The notes beneath the pieces are model-generated. The model was not told the origin of the DNA. It ran no database searches and saw nothing but the letters and a program-made list of their open reading frames with translations. From Kappaphycus alvarezii (lineage: Eukaryota; Rhodophyta; Florideophyceae; Gigartinales; Solieriaceae): a DNA stretch of 64,000 nt. The DNA lies in NCBI GenBank assembly GCA_002205965.3, contig NADL03000611.1:558001-622000 (forward strand), written 5' to 3'. Positions 45,908-55,344 of this stretch are shown in pieces. Position numbers and translations under genes: made by a program. How positions within the stretch are numbered: the stretch's first letter is position 1; each line of letters begins with the position of its first letter.

Positions 45908-46618
45908 TCATTCCTTGCCAATTCTTCTCAACGACAACCATCCAATTGCTGTGGAAACAAGGACAATCAAGCTCCAGGAGAGGCCCAAGTTCCATGAACA
46001 CGCGTTGTTCCTCTGGTTGACTAGACTAATTTCAGAGAGTCCCAAATGTACTCCGTAGCCTACTACAACCTTGCCCCACCCCCTGTCTTCCGAGTATGCC
46101 GGCCATATCCAAACTCCAAGTGCAATTTGAAGCACAGAAAAGGCTAATGAAAACGCGCCCGCGACCACGAAAAAGTTGTGGGGACAAACCTCGGTATAAA
46201 TAGCAGTATCTTCCAAAAATTCGTTGGCAACGACCGAGTAAAACTGAATCAAGACGCTCATAAGCGCATAGCCCACACCGACAGCCATTCCTGTGAGTAA
46301 TTCATTTTTCACACCCGGGCGGAAAAAAGCCTCTGCACCTTCACCGCGTCTTGCCACAAAGCGAAATATGGCGTAAAGCACCAATCGAACAGCCTCTTGA
46401 AAAGTGACGGTGACGAAAAGGACCCAGGCAAAAGTGTTCTTCAGAGGTGGAATGGCTAGCCAGGCGGCCCCTGCGAACATCATGGCCACACACCACATAA
46501 AAGCGGAGAGAATTGCAATTACGAGAAGATGAGCTCTGCGTTGAAGGATGACGAGCCATATTGCGAGCGAGGGGCCGACGGCTATGAGCAAAATGCCGAC
46601 GGCGACAAGGGTTACCAT
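45908..46618 (-). CDS. APH1: APH-1, gamma-secretase scaffold subunit
   Basis: The 236-residue protein resembles APH-1, the seven-pass membrane scaffold that assembles presenilin, nicastrin and PEN-2 into the intramembrane protease gamma-secretase. It has about seven hydrophobic segments along its length. Family marks visible are FQEAVRLVLYAIFRF (QE at 74-75, matching the conserved QE..R..Y segment), the GxxxG motif G110-MAV-G114 in the fourth membrane helix, and His191 in GYGVHLGLSEISLVN. The other conserved histidine of the family (H171 in human APH-1A) aligns with Gln164 here (SVLQIALGVW). The human protein is 265 residues, so this is a compact but full-length form. The frame has no introns. 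It starts at ATG 46,616-46,618 and is divergent from uL15m. Confidence 0.75.
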   Translation of the reverse strand: MVTLVAVGILLIAVGPSLAIWLVILQRRAHLLVIAILSAFMWCVAMMFAGAAWLAIPPLKNTFAWVLFVTVTFQEAVRLVLYAIFRFVARRGEGAEAFFRPGVKNELLTGMAVGVGYALMSVLIQFYSVVANEFLEDTAIYTEVCPHNFFVVAGAFSLAFSVLQIALGVWIWPAYSEDRGWGKVVVGYGVHLGLSEISLVNQRNNACSWNLGLSWSLIVLVSTAIGWLSLRRIGKE

Positions 46619-47312
46619 GGGGTTATGGTGGCGGGACGGGTTTGATAAATGTAGTGGAGAATGGGATAGGTGGTGAATGGGAAATGGAAAAGTGGCGTGG
46701 GGTAGTGCTCTGCGTAAATATTGGGGCTGATGACGGTGTCTGTCAGACCTAGTAGGGTGCAGACGTGGGAATCAGTATGTTAACGATGGGAATGAAGGAA
46801 AGGGGCAGTGAAGTTGAATGGCTTGTTGATGGGGAACAATGGCGCGCATTGGCGAAAATGCTGGCGACAAAGTTGAGAAATAAAGTATCGTTGGTATTGC
46901 ACTGTATTGAACAAGGTTTGCAGCGTACAGTACGCCCTGGTACAGTACGAAAACGGAATTGATATTTTGAGCTACGGTAGAAGAGGTTTTTTACACCAGC
47001 AATGCTACATTGCAATACATTAAAGTACAGTAGACCCAAATGACTTGATTTTCAAGAAATATACCACAAAAATTAAACAACTTTTACGGGTAACAGTAAT
47101 TTCAGTTTCATTCAGAATACCGATCAGACGGATGATGTCAATGTCAACATGCACTCGGCCTCGTCTCTTTCCATGGCAGCTTGATACTCATTCTCGAAAT
47201 CAAGCTGCGTGAGACACTCTGCAACATTTCTCTCCACAGGCCACAAGACAAAAGTAATCTCAGCCAACCCACCACCACCTCCCAACCACACAACCCCAGC
47301 CCTTCCCCCATC
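46619..47312. promoter_or_regulatory. divergent intergenic region between APH-1 and uL15m
   Basis: About 0.7 kb separates the two divergent start codons. TACAGTAC motifs lie at 46,924-46,950. The last 100 bases before the uL15m ATG are C-rich (CCAACCCACCACCACCTCCC), like the leaders before 12,849 and 50,836. No further coding region is visible. Confidence 0.5.
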
Positions 47313-48145
47313 ATGCAGTCCCGCCTTCCGCCCTCCCTTCCGTCTCTACTTCGATGTTCTCCCCAGATCTGCCGCGGTCTATCACAATTATCTCCCTCCG
47401 TCCCTCCTCCAGAAGGAACCTTTACGTACAAGAACGCAGCCAACATGCATCAGTCCCGACCCCTTCGTCTGAATGACATCCGTGACAATGATGGCGCCAA
47501 GAAAAAAAGGTTCGCGTGGGCCGTGGCCGCGGTTCAGGTTGTGGCAAGACGTCTGGTCGCGGTCAGAAGGGACAAAAGGCCCGCAACTCAGTCAGACTAG
47601 GATTCGAGGGCGGTCAAACTCCCTTGACAAAACGCTTTCCTAAGCGTCGCCATTTCGATCCTTTCGCAAGGATCCTACAACCGGTACCACTGGGTAGGAT
47701 TCAGAGGTTTATTGATATCGGCAGACTGGATCCACAGCAGGAGATTGGCATACGTCAACTGGTTAAGAGTGGTTGTGTAAGGAAGCCAAAGGATGGTGTC
47801 GTTTTGGTTGGTGGTGGGGGTGCGTTTGTGGAGAATGTCAAGATACACGTCACAGAGACTGAACCTGAGGCTGCGAGACAGGTCATCTCGAATGGTGGTA
47901 GTGTGGAGCTGGCCTGGTACAATCAATTGGGGTTTTTAAAGTTGTTGCGCCCGGAGCGTTGGGAGAAGAAACGTTTGCCTTTGCCGCGATGGGCCCGCCC
48001 CCCTCCAAAGTTTGAGCATCGTTACCCGGAGCGCCGAGAGGATGGCTTGCCCATCAGAAGCCTTACCACAATGGAGGATGTGGATAAGGTTGCAGAGGCC
48101 TGGAAGCGCATTATTCATTTGAGGGAGAAGAAGAGCGTGATATAG
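47313..48145 (+). CDS. MRPL10: mitochondrial large-subunit ribosomal protein uL15m
   Basis: This is the mitochondrial counterpart of bacterial L15 (yeast Mrpl10, human MRPL15), a component of the 54S mitoribosomal subunit. The N-terminus from ATG 47,313 is Arg/Ser/Leu-rich ([20 protein letters not shown]), as expected for a mitochondrial targeting peptide. The L15 signature follows: [15 protein letters not shown], then [20 protein letters not shown] and [16 protein letters not shown], and a fungal-style C-terminal part with [15 protein letters not shown] and [16 protein letters not shown], stopping at TAG 48,143-48,145. The frame is broken once: at 47,502-47,508 a run of seven A leaves the two halves one base out of frame, and one extra A would join them perfectly. 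Because the rest is so well conserved, I suspect a homopolymer sequencing error rather than a pseudogene. Confidence 0.85.
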
Positions 48146-48630
48146 TGTTTTGGGAAATAATAAAAGCAACGAGACAAAAAGCAGCCTTGTACATGGCGCG
48201 CGTTTCATGCAACACCCTTTTGCTGTTATCTAATCGGCCTCAAGTGCCTACACGCCCTCTGCACGAGGGGAGATGAAAAGTAATCTTGCCCTGACCGTGT
48301 AAACTATATGCATGGGGCGCACTTAACTCAGACGGCTTGGTGATATCGACAGTCCAACTTTCTCCGCCTTGGCTCATTCCTCTCAAATGCCATTGAACTT
48401 GCAGCTTGCCAGATGGACATTTTGCACATGCGTTGCTGACACCTGCATCGAGCAGAAAGAATTGCCGTCTCACAAATCTTTCAAACCTGAACCATGTCCC
48501 CAATATCCACTCCCGAATCCACTTTTCCCCAATATTCCAAACACACTGCAGTAGATCAAGGAAAACTGCAGCGCCGCATCTCTCATCAATCTCTTTCGCC
48601 ACCCCTTCATCCATCGCGATATGCACATTG
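48146..48630. other. interval between convergent genes
   Basis: This holds the 3' ends of uL15m and of the minus-strand gene. A minus-strand frame (48,776-48,240) stays open here and reads MSQGGESWTVDITKPS; it could be a further exon of the minus-strand gene, but no junction is convincing. The opposite strand has comparable frames. Confidence 0.35.
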
Positions 48631-49175
48631 TCAACCCGAACTTTTCCCTCCAGCCTGGGCAGCCGACGCTGCAATTCCAATCTTATCAAACTCGGCGTCG
48701 ACGGAAAACTTTTCACCAACGGCGCGTTGGTACAACTCTTCAAGAGTCGGAGCGACCGTGCCCTCTTTGACGTCACCTTGGGTGACGTCCATCATATCGC
48801 GATCCACACTTGGGTGAGCGGAGGATTTGACGAGATCCTTGTCACTGACGTTGAGCATGTCGTGGTCAGCCATGCTCTTCTCGATTATATCAAGGGCCAA
48901 GACTATTTTCTCATAGTCTTTTTGCGCCCTTGACAGTTCGTAGTGGTCAAACAGGGCGTTGTCACTTTGCAACATGCCATACATGAGGAGAAGAGAGATT
49001 GTGATGAGATGGGGACAAGTTAGTTGACTCGCTGGAAGCAAGGAAGAAAGAATGGCTTTGTTGAGACGCACATTCGGTCGAGAAAGTCTTCAATTAGCTT
49101 ACGCAAATCGAGAATTGAACGCTCCCCACTTGTGGATCGTTGCTGAGGTTTTGGTATTGCTGGTTTCGACGCCAT
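48631..49175 (-). CDS. spliced hypothetical protein
   Basis: Function unknown. Exon 1 (49,175-49,072) starts at ATG and reads SGERSILDLRKLIEDFLDR. A 107-bp intron (49,071-48,965) with GTGCGT donor, CTAAC branch site and AAAG acceptor is inferred. Exon 2 (48,964-48,631) reads DNALFDHYELSRAQKDYEKI and later APTLEELYQRAVGEKFSVDA, ending in TGA. The split codon is restored exactly (AT plus T), giving about 145 residues. The first 70 residues look helical and heptad-like, as in small subunits of coiled-coil complexes (Mediator or kinetochore type), but no family can be named. The start is supported by the intron phase. A longer C-terminal exon cannot be excluded. Confidence 0.5.
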
Positions 49176-49629
49176 GATGACTTCTTCTACGGAGAGGAGT
49201 GAAAATGGTGTGACGGCAGCCGCGAGATGGTTGCGAGACCTGGATGTAGCTTTGTGAGAGCAGAAGTCGATTTTGCGTTGGCTTTTTGCTGTCGTCGCTG
49301 AGAGAAATTGAAACCTGCGAGAGGAAATGATGGAACAAACGGTGGGAGTGGACGGTGGCGTCGATTGTAATAATATGTTACGTTGTCATGGAATCCGGGC
49401 AAGACGGTGTGCGATGGTCGCAATGAAGAGAATTTCTACTTTGATACCGTACTGTACTGTACCTACAGTGTACGGTATACTAAACGGTATACCGTTGAGA
49501 AATCATTACAGTACAACAGTGTTGACCATATTTTAAGGATTACTGAACAGTTCAGTATTTGCAGACTTTCATGTTAGAGCATACTGTACAATAGAGAATA
49601 GTTCTGTACTGTACAGTACAGTACATGTA
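49176..49629. other. intergenic rich in TACAGTAC motifs
   Basis: Dense palindromic words occur at 49,446-49,500 (ATACCGTACTGTACTGTACC, GGTATACTAAACGGTATACC) and 49,600-49,631 (CTGTACTGTACAGTACAGTA). The mariner element begins right after this cluster, at a TA inside it. Confidence 0.55.
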
Positions 49630-49721
49630 CAGTGTGGTGCAAAAGTATGGACTCAAATGAATTGAAAAAGAAAATAAAAGCCAGGTGCATTGTGTGCGAA
49701 AAAAACGTCTTTAAAAACTAA
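49630..49721 (+). repeat. left terminal inverted repeat of the mariner element, outer part
   Basis: Outer 92 bp of the left inverted repeat. It is interrupted by the nested insertion and continues at 51,467-51,544, which matches the inner part of the right repeat (GTATAACAGCAGCATTTTT, AAAAATGTGATTTTACCGG). Confidence 0.85.
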
Positions 49722-50004
49722 CCCACGTGCAGATTATATGCGATATTTCGAATTTAACGCCCCTTAAAATACAAGGAAAATTATATTCAAAAAATTGCAT
49801 ATAACAATTTGAGCCAATGACTTGGGCGATCTTGGAATTCGATTTTTCCATATATAGTCAAATAGCCAACCACAGCCGAACAAGTGGACATCTCATAGGT
49901 GGATAACATATTCCACGATTTTTTCGCTGTCAGCCGACACATAGTGATCCAAGTTAGCCCAACAAGCTCTTCTGATTGATAACCGTTATTACGTTAGAAA
50001 TTCA

Positions 50005-50472
50005 ATGACTTCTACAGCTTCATCCATGATGTCCTGGAGAGGTGCAAGAGAGCGACGGAAAAGATGCGGAGATCATCTTCTCTCTATCCATACCTTGTTT
50101 TTTCAGGTCACGCAACCTTCCCCAGCCACAATATTAACGTATCCCTTCATAGATACCTCAGAAAGGGCAGACGACCCTTTTTTCACACAATCGAATCAAC
50201 TATTCGACGATCATCATGTTCTCGGAAGCGATGAACTTACCACCTTTGTGGAAGAGCTAAACGCAGAGACAGGGCATACCTCTGACACAAGAAGATTCGA
50301 TCCCTGGCTATACCAATGTGCATATAAGGATGGTTCAACGGACCTTTATCATGACGATATGTCCATTACGCAGCTTGAGAACATGGTAAATTCTGCAAGG
50401 CTCATAAGCAAAGTTCAGGAGACACATGCAGGACCTAACGGCCCGTCGTTACGATTTTTATGGACACATTAA
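50005..50472 (+). CDS. hypothetical ORF inside the nested element
   Basis: Function unknown. The 155-codon frame ends at TAA 50,470-50,472. The middle and C-terminal parts look protein-like (ATILTYPFIDTSERADDPFF, ELTTFVEELNAETGHTSDTR, DPWLYQCAYKDGSTDLYHDD), whereas the first 30 residues are Ser/Arg-rich and may not be coding. It does not resemble any transposase and so may be captured host sequence. A short intron between the two parts is possible (TTTTTTCAG acceptor-like site at 50,099-50,107). Confidence 0.35.
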   Translation: MTSTASSMMSWRGARERRKRCGDHLLSIHTLFFQVTQPSPATILTYPFIDTSERADDPFFTQSNQLFDDHHVLGSDELTTFVEELNAETGHTSDTRRFDPWLYQCAYKDGSTDLYHDDMSITQLENMVNSARLISKVQETHAGPNGPSLRFLWTH

Positions 50473-50544
50473 CTCAATGAGCACAGATTTCCCAGCCCTC
50501 TAAACAGAGCATTTGACAGTGAAAGGCATCCTACCAAAACCACG

Positions 50545-50830
50545 TGACCCTGTACCAACCGCCTCGCCGTCCTCCCTCCCCAATTCTCCCAATTCACCAA
50601 CCAACACACCACACACACATAAACACACTTACACCCCCTCCTCCCTCCCCACCCCTCTTCACCTTCCCATCCTCCCTCCACTCTACTTCATAAATTCTCC
50701 TCTCTCTACCCCCTGACCCTGTACTAATTGCCCCTCCGTCCCTCTTCTCCCCTAAATCCCCCAATTCACCAACAAACACACCACAAATACATTCTAACAC
50801 TCTCACATCCCTCCTATCTCCCCACCCCCC
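50545..50830 (+). repeat. C/T-rich direct duplication with promoter-like character
   Basis: Two tandem copies of about 170 bp, starting at CCCTGTACCAACCGCC (50,549) and CCCTGTACTAATTGCC (50,716). Each holds CCCAATTCACCAA and CAACACACCACA followed by CTCCCCACCCC. The second copy ends directly before ATG 50,836. The composition is the same as the leaders of host genes in this window. Confidence 0.6.
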
Positions 50831-50835
50831 CAACC

Positions 50836-51021
50836 ATGTTGCGCATCCATTTCACCCTCACCGGCGAAGTCGAAATCTCCGTCTCTGTAACCATCTCAAG
50901 CGATCCCTCCCTCATCGACATCATGGTTGCCGCCATCCGCACCGGCATAATAACTTCCCCCAAAAACCCGACTCCGATCCCCATCCCCCTCCCCCATCCC
51001 CCAACCCACCTCAGATCGTGA
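50836..51021 (+). CDS. hypothetical short ORF after C-rich leader
   Basis: Function unknown. The ATG at 50,836 follows a CCACCCCCCCAACC leader and opens MLRIHFTLTGEVEISVSVTI, with SDPSLIDIMVAAIRTGIITS next, then a Pro-rich tail to TGA at 51,019-51,021. A further frame at 51,045-51,160 (TQPIRKLSVREIAAQLDAGA) may be a second exon. The GC-rich, C-leader context resembles a host gene start, which suggests a captured gene fragment carried by the nested element. Confidence 0.4.
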   Translation: MLRIHFTLTGEVEISVSVTISSDPSLIDIMVAAIRTGIITSPKNPTPIPIPLPHPPTHLRS

Positions 51022-51170
51022 TCTTGACCCCACCTGCGGCAGACTCCCTCCACCGTCGTCACCCAACCCATTCGCAAACTCTCAGTCCGTGAAATCGCCG
51101 CCCAGTTAGACGCCGGCGCCCACCAGGAAGCAAAAGTGAGAGTTCGAAATTTGGGGGACTGATCAAATCA

Positions 51171-51206
51171 TGGTTTGCGGCTACTCTGGTTGATTGCCGC
51201 AAACCA
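51171..51206 (+). other. perfect 11-bp stem-loop
   Basis: TGGTTTGCGGC (51,171-51,181) and GCCGCAAACCA (51,196-51,206) form a perfect stem with a 14-base loop, near the right end of the nested element. It could be a terminator or structure within the element's transcript. Confidence 0.6.
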
Positions 51207-51659
51207 TCTAGAAACCTTTTTGGGAAATTCTATGCCAGGTCAAACACAGAATTAGAAAAATCGAATATAACAGCAACCCCATCGAATTCGTATTCGAAAT
51301 ATAGAACAAAGCCTTATTAAATGCAATATATCACATATAAAAAAATTAACGAATTTTTATTATTGTTTGATAATGTTGATATCTCTGTAAGCAAGCAAAA
51401 ATAAACAAAAAACAGAATATTTAATTATATTCGAAATTTCGCACGCAAACACTGCACGTGGGCTAAGTATAACAGCAGCATTTTTATAAAAAAGCAACAG
51501 TACGTGGGGATAAAAAATGTGATTTTACCGGTGTAAAAGTAGACTCAAAATATGTTTAAGGTTGTCAAGTGGCGGGAAATGCAAACAGAATGGTATGCAT
51601 GCCAAACGACTCTCCCCATCTCTCCCCAGGCATCCGTTGCGTCTTGATACGTCTCAACC

Positions 51660-52586
51660 ATGCCGCGGCGAACCCAACTCACTACAGAAGAGCGCGGATA
51701 AATTTTTGCCTTATACAATGCAAAATTCACCAGAAGGCAGCTCTCCAATCAGTTGTAGCGCTCCCAAACCGCTGATGCACGCTTTTTCAAGGATCTAAAG
51801 TCTTATGGATCCATAAAAAGAAGTGGTCGCTCATCCAAAATATCACCCACCACAAGAAGGCAAATCGTTCGAGAAGCAAAACGATCTGCACAAAGTGCCA
51901 ATCGCATCACACAAAACTTGCAGCTTCACTTTTCGAAGCATAGCGTCTTAAGAGTACTGCAAAGTAGCCCTGAGATGGCTAACAAAAAAATGAGTACTAC
52001 TTTCTATCTTACAGAACTTTACAAAAAAGAGACTGAGCTGTTGCATAGAGAAAGGGGGACATGGTCATTATCTTTGGAAGCAAGTCATTTTTTCCGACGA
52101 GAAGAAGTTCAAAATGGATTTTGTCGATGGTTACGCATACTGCTGTCATCAATTAGGCACTGAAGAACGTATTTACAGTAAGCATCAGCAAGATGATGGT
52201 AGTCTTATGGTTTGGGTGTGTTTTCTTACTACAAAACTTGTGATCTTGTCTTTATCGAAGGTAGAATGAACTCTACAAGGTATGAGGAGGTGCTCAAGAA
52301 TAATTTTTTGTAATATGCTGCCATGAAACATGGACAATCTTGGACAATGCAACAAGACATCTGGCCTTTTCATGGTTCTAACTCTACTAAGGCCTGGTTT
52401 AGTGAAAACTCAGTCACTGGTTTCGACTGGCCATCTAGGGCTCCTGGCCTGATTCCCATCGAGACCCTATGGGGGATTCTAGCTCACCGGGTTTACCAGG
52501 AGGGAAGACAGTTTTCATCTTTGAATGATTTGAAAGAGGCAATTCTCAAGGAGTGGCCCCTTATTTCTGAATTCAATGTACCGTAA
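51660..52586 (+). pseudogene. Tc1/mariner DDE transposase, frameshifted
   Basis: The ATG at 51,660 opens MPRRTQLTTEERG followed by two in-frame stops, then the HTH region (KRSGRSSKISPTTRRQIVRE, QSANRITQNLQLHFSKHSVL). After a frame change comes VIFSDEKKFKMDFVDGYAYC with the first catalytic Asp, then QQDDGSLMVWVCF. After further breaks TMQQDIWPFHGSNSTKAWF holds the second Asp, and WPSRAPGLIPIETLWGILAH the catalytic Glu (Tc1-type DD34E). The frame ends at TAA 52,584-52,586. All three catalytic residues survive, but at least three frameshifts or stops inactivate the gene. Confidence 0.82.
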
Positions 52587-52677
52587 CATCGCATTTTATC
52601 TGTTTTTAGCTGTTGTGGGGTAAGAAGTACTCATTAAGACCTCTAAAGGATTTTTGCTTGCGAATAAATGTGATCGA

Positions 52678-52882
52678 GTCTATATTATCGCACCGGTAAA
52701 ATCACATTTTTTATGCCCACACCTACTGTCTTCTTTTTTTAAAAAAAATGCCTACACCTTCTGTCTTTTAAAAAATGCTGCTGTTATACTCAGTTTTAAA
52801 AACGTTTTTTTGTACACAATGCACATGGCTTCGTTCATTATTATTCTCAATTCATTTGAGTCAATACTTTTGCACCGCACTG
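52678..52882 (-). repeat. right terminal inverted repeat of the mariner element
   Basis: The 205-bp right repeat is the reverse complement of the two left pieces. It includes a small internal duplication (CACACCTACTGTCTTCTTTT and CTACACCTTCTGTCTTTT) absent from the left copy. Confidence 0.82.
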
Positions 52883-53086
52883 AACTAGGTCTCTTTATTA
52901 GACTCTCCGAGTCTCCATTACACAGACCTGTCCCCCTTAGCCTTCGGAAAATAGCCGTCCTGCATCCCTAATCAGTATTGCACTCCAATTTCCCCCCTTT
53001 ACAGAATCGGAAACATTTTACTTCCGAAAGATGCACTTATTTCGTTAAAAAAGCCACAATTGAAATACGATATATATCAATCAATG
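52883..53086. other. short gap between mariner and piggyBac elements
   Basis: No gene or repeat was noticed in these 204 bases. Confidence 0.5.
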
Positions 53087-53289
53087 TAGTGTCTAGAGGA
53101 CAATTGTACTCATGTGACTCCATCTTTCTAACGGCTACATTTTATATACAACACTTACAGAATGAAACCATTGGCTCTTCATTATATCTAATAGCAATGC
53201 AAGGTAGCAAACCGTGCAAAACTTCCGAGTTCACACTTGAACAGTTCATTTGATTACAATTTTATTAACATCGGAAAATTTAACCGAAA

Positions 53290-55344
53290 TAAAGATTCCA
53301 AATACCCCCCCCCCCATCAACAGCCTGGAATCTTTCCAACACTCGTGGAACCCTTGTTACTTCAGCGACTGAGTTTAATCGACTATTCGGTTCTCCTTGG
53401 AAAATTAAGCGAGTCAACGAAATTGTGGTCAGTATTGTAGTTGAAACATCGACCGGAAGCCGTCAAACTTTGGACACCGAAGAGAAATACATTCAGGACC
53501 GGAAAAAGCACTTTAGCTTGAAAATGTCGATATCCAGCCAGAAGAGGTATCCAAAAGTGACCCAGCAACGTCCAATGAGATAAAGACATCTGCTGCCGTT
53601 GTCGAGCTTCTGAATTTTCAACCTTCGGAAGAAAAACATCGTGAAGAATCTAAAGGAATGGGCGTAGTAGGAGGTGTATGCAAAGAGGTGCATGGAAAAT
53701 TTTGACAAATCAGGAGGTATCATTACTCTTAAATGGATCAACAGGACGAAGTCATGGAAGATAATTGATCCAGCAGGAAACACGTACATTAAAGGCCATG
53801 CCAAGTATGAGAAGAACATATACAAAGTTTTCCTCTCCCTTTTTCCCCTCGATTAATATTCCGCAATTACCTATCTTCCAAGCCGGGAACTCGCTAATGG
53901 TTGGCACTTGCATGCAACAAGCCGGTTAAATTCTAATTTTCTTGAATTTTCATATTGCTATGCAGACTCGGGTTCGCAAGAGGTTAACTTTGGATTACAC
54001 AGTCTAAATCCCAATATATTCCATCAGCGATGTTTGAAAAAATATTTTTGAGGAACTGTTTCGAAGCAATGATCTCATTACTGCATTCAGCCGCTATACA
54101 GAAACTGAAATCATTGACAGAAGTTGGTCTTTGATCAGTGGGTTTGTGGAGGCCATAAAACGGCATAGGAGTTCAAAACTTTCGCCATCGGAGATAATTT
54201 GCGTGGATGAAAGCATGTCGCCAGTGTGCGAAATGAAGGAGAATTGATGACAGAGGAAACCTCGCACTATGTCGCTACGGACCGCAGGCCTGAAAACGGA
54301 TGTGAAATCGAGACTGCATACTGCGTTCTCAGTGGAATTTTATTGAAATCTGGGATTTTTTTGTCAGCATCGGCGCATAGAGTCAAACTTGCCTCATGGT
54401 AATTCCATTTTTTCTTTGCCTTACAGAGCCTTTTTTTATTCAAATCAACTTTTTGTACAGACTCTTTCTTTGCTTCTGTGGCTACAGCAAATGTACTTTT
54501 CACATGAAACTGAGGTTTAAAGATGTCGTCAAGAATGCTAGAAGGCAGTTTCCAGTGTCACTTTTGTCAAGGCAGGAATTTTCTAGGCGCGGAGATCAAA
54601 AATGTATAGTAAGTCGTAGAACGGAAAGCCATCCTCGTATGATGGCCAGTCTGTGGCTGGAAAAAGACAGAAGATATTTTGTCAGTACTTCTAGTACAAC
54701 ACTTTTGCCAGAGCCTATCAGAAGATCTCGTCGGAGATCTGCTAGAAATGAAGTGGTGCTTTTGGAAATGGGAATTACAGTTCCAGCGGTTTTCAGCCCA
54801 TATCATGAAACTTTCTCCCAAATTAACCGGCATAACAGATGCAGACAAGATGATCTTTGCTTGGAGAAGAAACTCGAAGCCAGTGATTAGTCGTTAAGGG
54901 TTAATACATTTTGCCTGCAATTTACATGGTTGACGCATGGCGCTATACAAGGGTTTGATGTGCGCGAGAAATTGCATGTCTCAAAAAGATTTTTATTCAA
55001 ACCATTAGAGCAACTCAATGATAATTCATTTGATGCTCTTGGCCCCGGCGGATCTGACGTTGACGTTCCAAAGGATTCTACTCCCTCATTGGCCTGCGGC
55101 ACTGGAATCCACTTGGTTCCTACAGTGAAAAGGCACAAAGGATCCAATGGGGCTCTAATAAATGCGGCGTTTCAAAGCAGATGCAAAAATTTCAAATCCG
55201 GCAGGAAGTCCACATTTCTCTGCTCTGAGTGCCTGAAACTGAACAAAGAGTGTTGGATATTCCATTCAGAGACAGGATGTAACTGCTTACAAAATCACTT
55301 ACGCGATGTCCACTTCTGCCATAATTATGCGATGCTTAATCTAC
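53290..55344 (+). pseudogene. piggyBac-like transposase, decayed left copy
   Basis: Segments in shifting frames match the intact transposase on the other arm: HQQPGIFPTLVEPLL, WKIIDPAGNTYIKGHAKYEK, SPSEIICVDESM-like text near 54,190, ETSHYVATDRRPENGCEIET, FKDVVKNARRQFPVSLLSR and, at the C-terminus, FLCSECLKLNKECWIFHSET with the end DVHFCHN. Relative to the right arm, part of the region around the first catalytic aspartate and the stretch holding the second (VCADSAFAS on the right arm) are altered or missing. Stops and frameshifts occur throughout, so this copy cannot make a transposase, while its zinc-finger end is still close to intact. Confidence 0.8.

Larger units (their letters stand above)
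49722..51462. mobile_element. 1741-bp non-autonomous element nested in the mariner repeat
   Basis: The insertion splits the mariner left inverted repeat exactly: the pieces on either side rejoin to match the right repeat, leaving a 4-bp duplication CTAA (49,718-49,721 and 51,463-51,466). Its own ends are CCCACGTGCAG and CTGCACGTGGG, followed by weaker inverted similarity around GCGAAATTTCGAAT. CCC/GGG ends with a 4-bp TAA-type duplication recall piggyBac (TTAA), so I suggest a piggyBac-like non-autonomous element. No transposase is encoded. It carries two host-like ORFs and a duplicated C/T-rich tract, as if it had captured genomic DNA. Confidence 0.75.
49630..52882 (+). mobile_element. Tc1/mariner element with long terminal inverted repeats
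   Basis: The ends read CAGTGTGGTGCAAAAGTATG on the left and its near-perfect reverse complement on the right (GACTCAAATGAATTGA also shared). The inverted repeats are long: about 170 bp on the left once the inserted element at 49,722-51,462 is removed, and 205 bp on the right. A decayed DDE transposase lies between them. The left end follows TA, the usual mariner target; the right end is followed by AA, so one copy of the target duplication has changed. Without the insertion the element is about 1.5 kb, a normal Tc1/mariner size. Confidence 0.85.

Noticed and set aside
47144..47446. minus-strand frame over the uL15m leader
   Set aside because: Shadow of the C-rich leader and targeting peptide of uL15m on the opposite strand.
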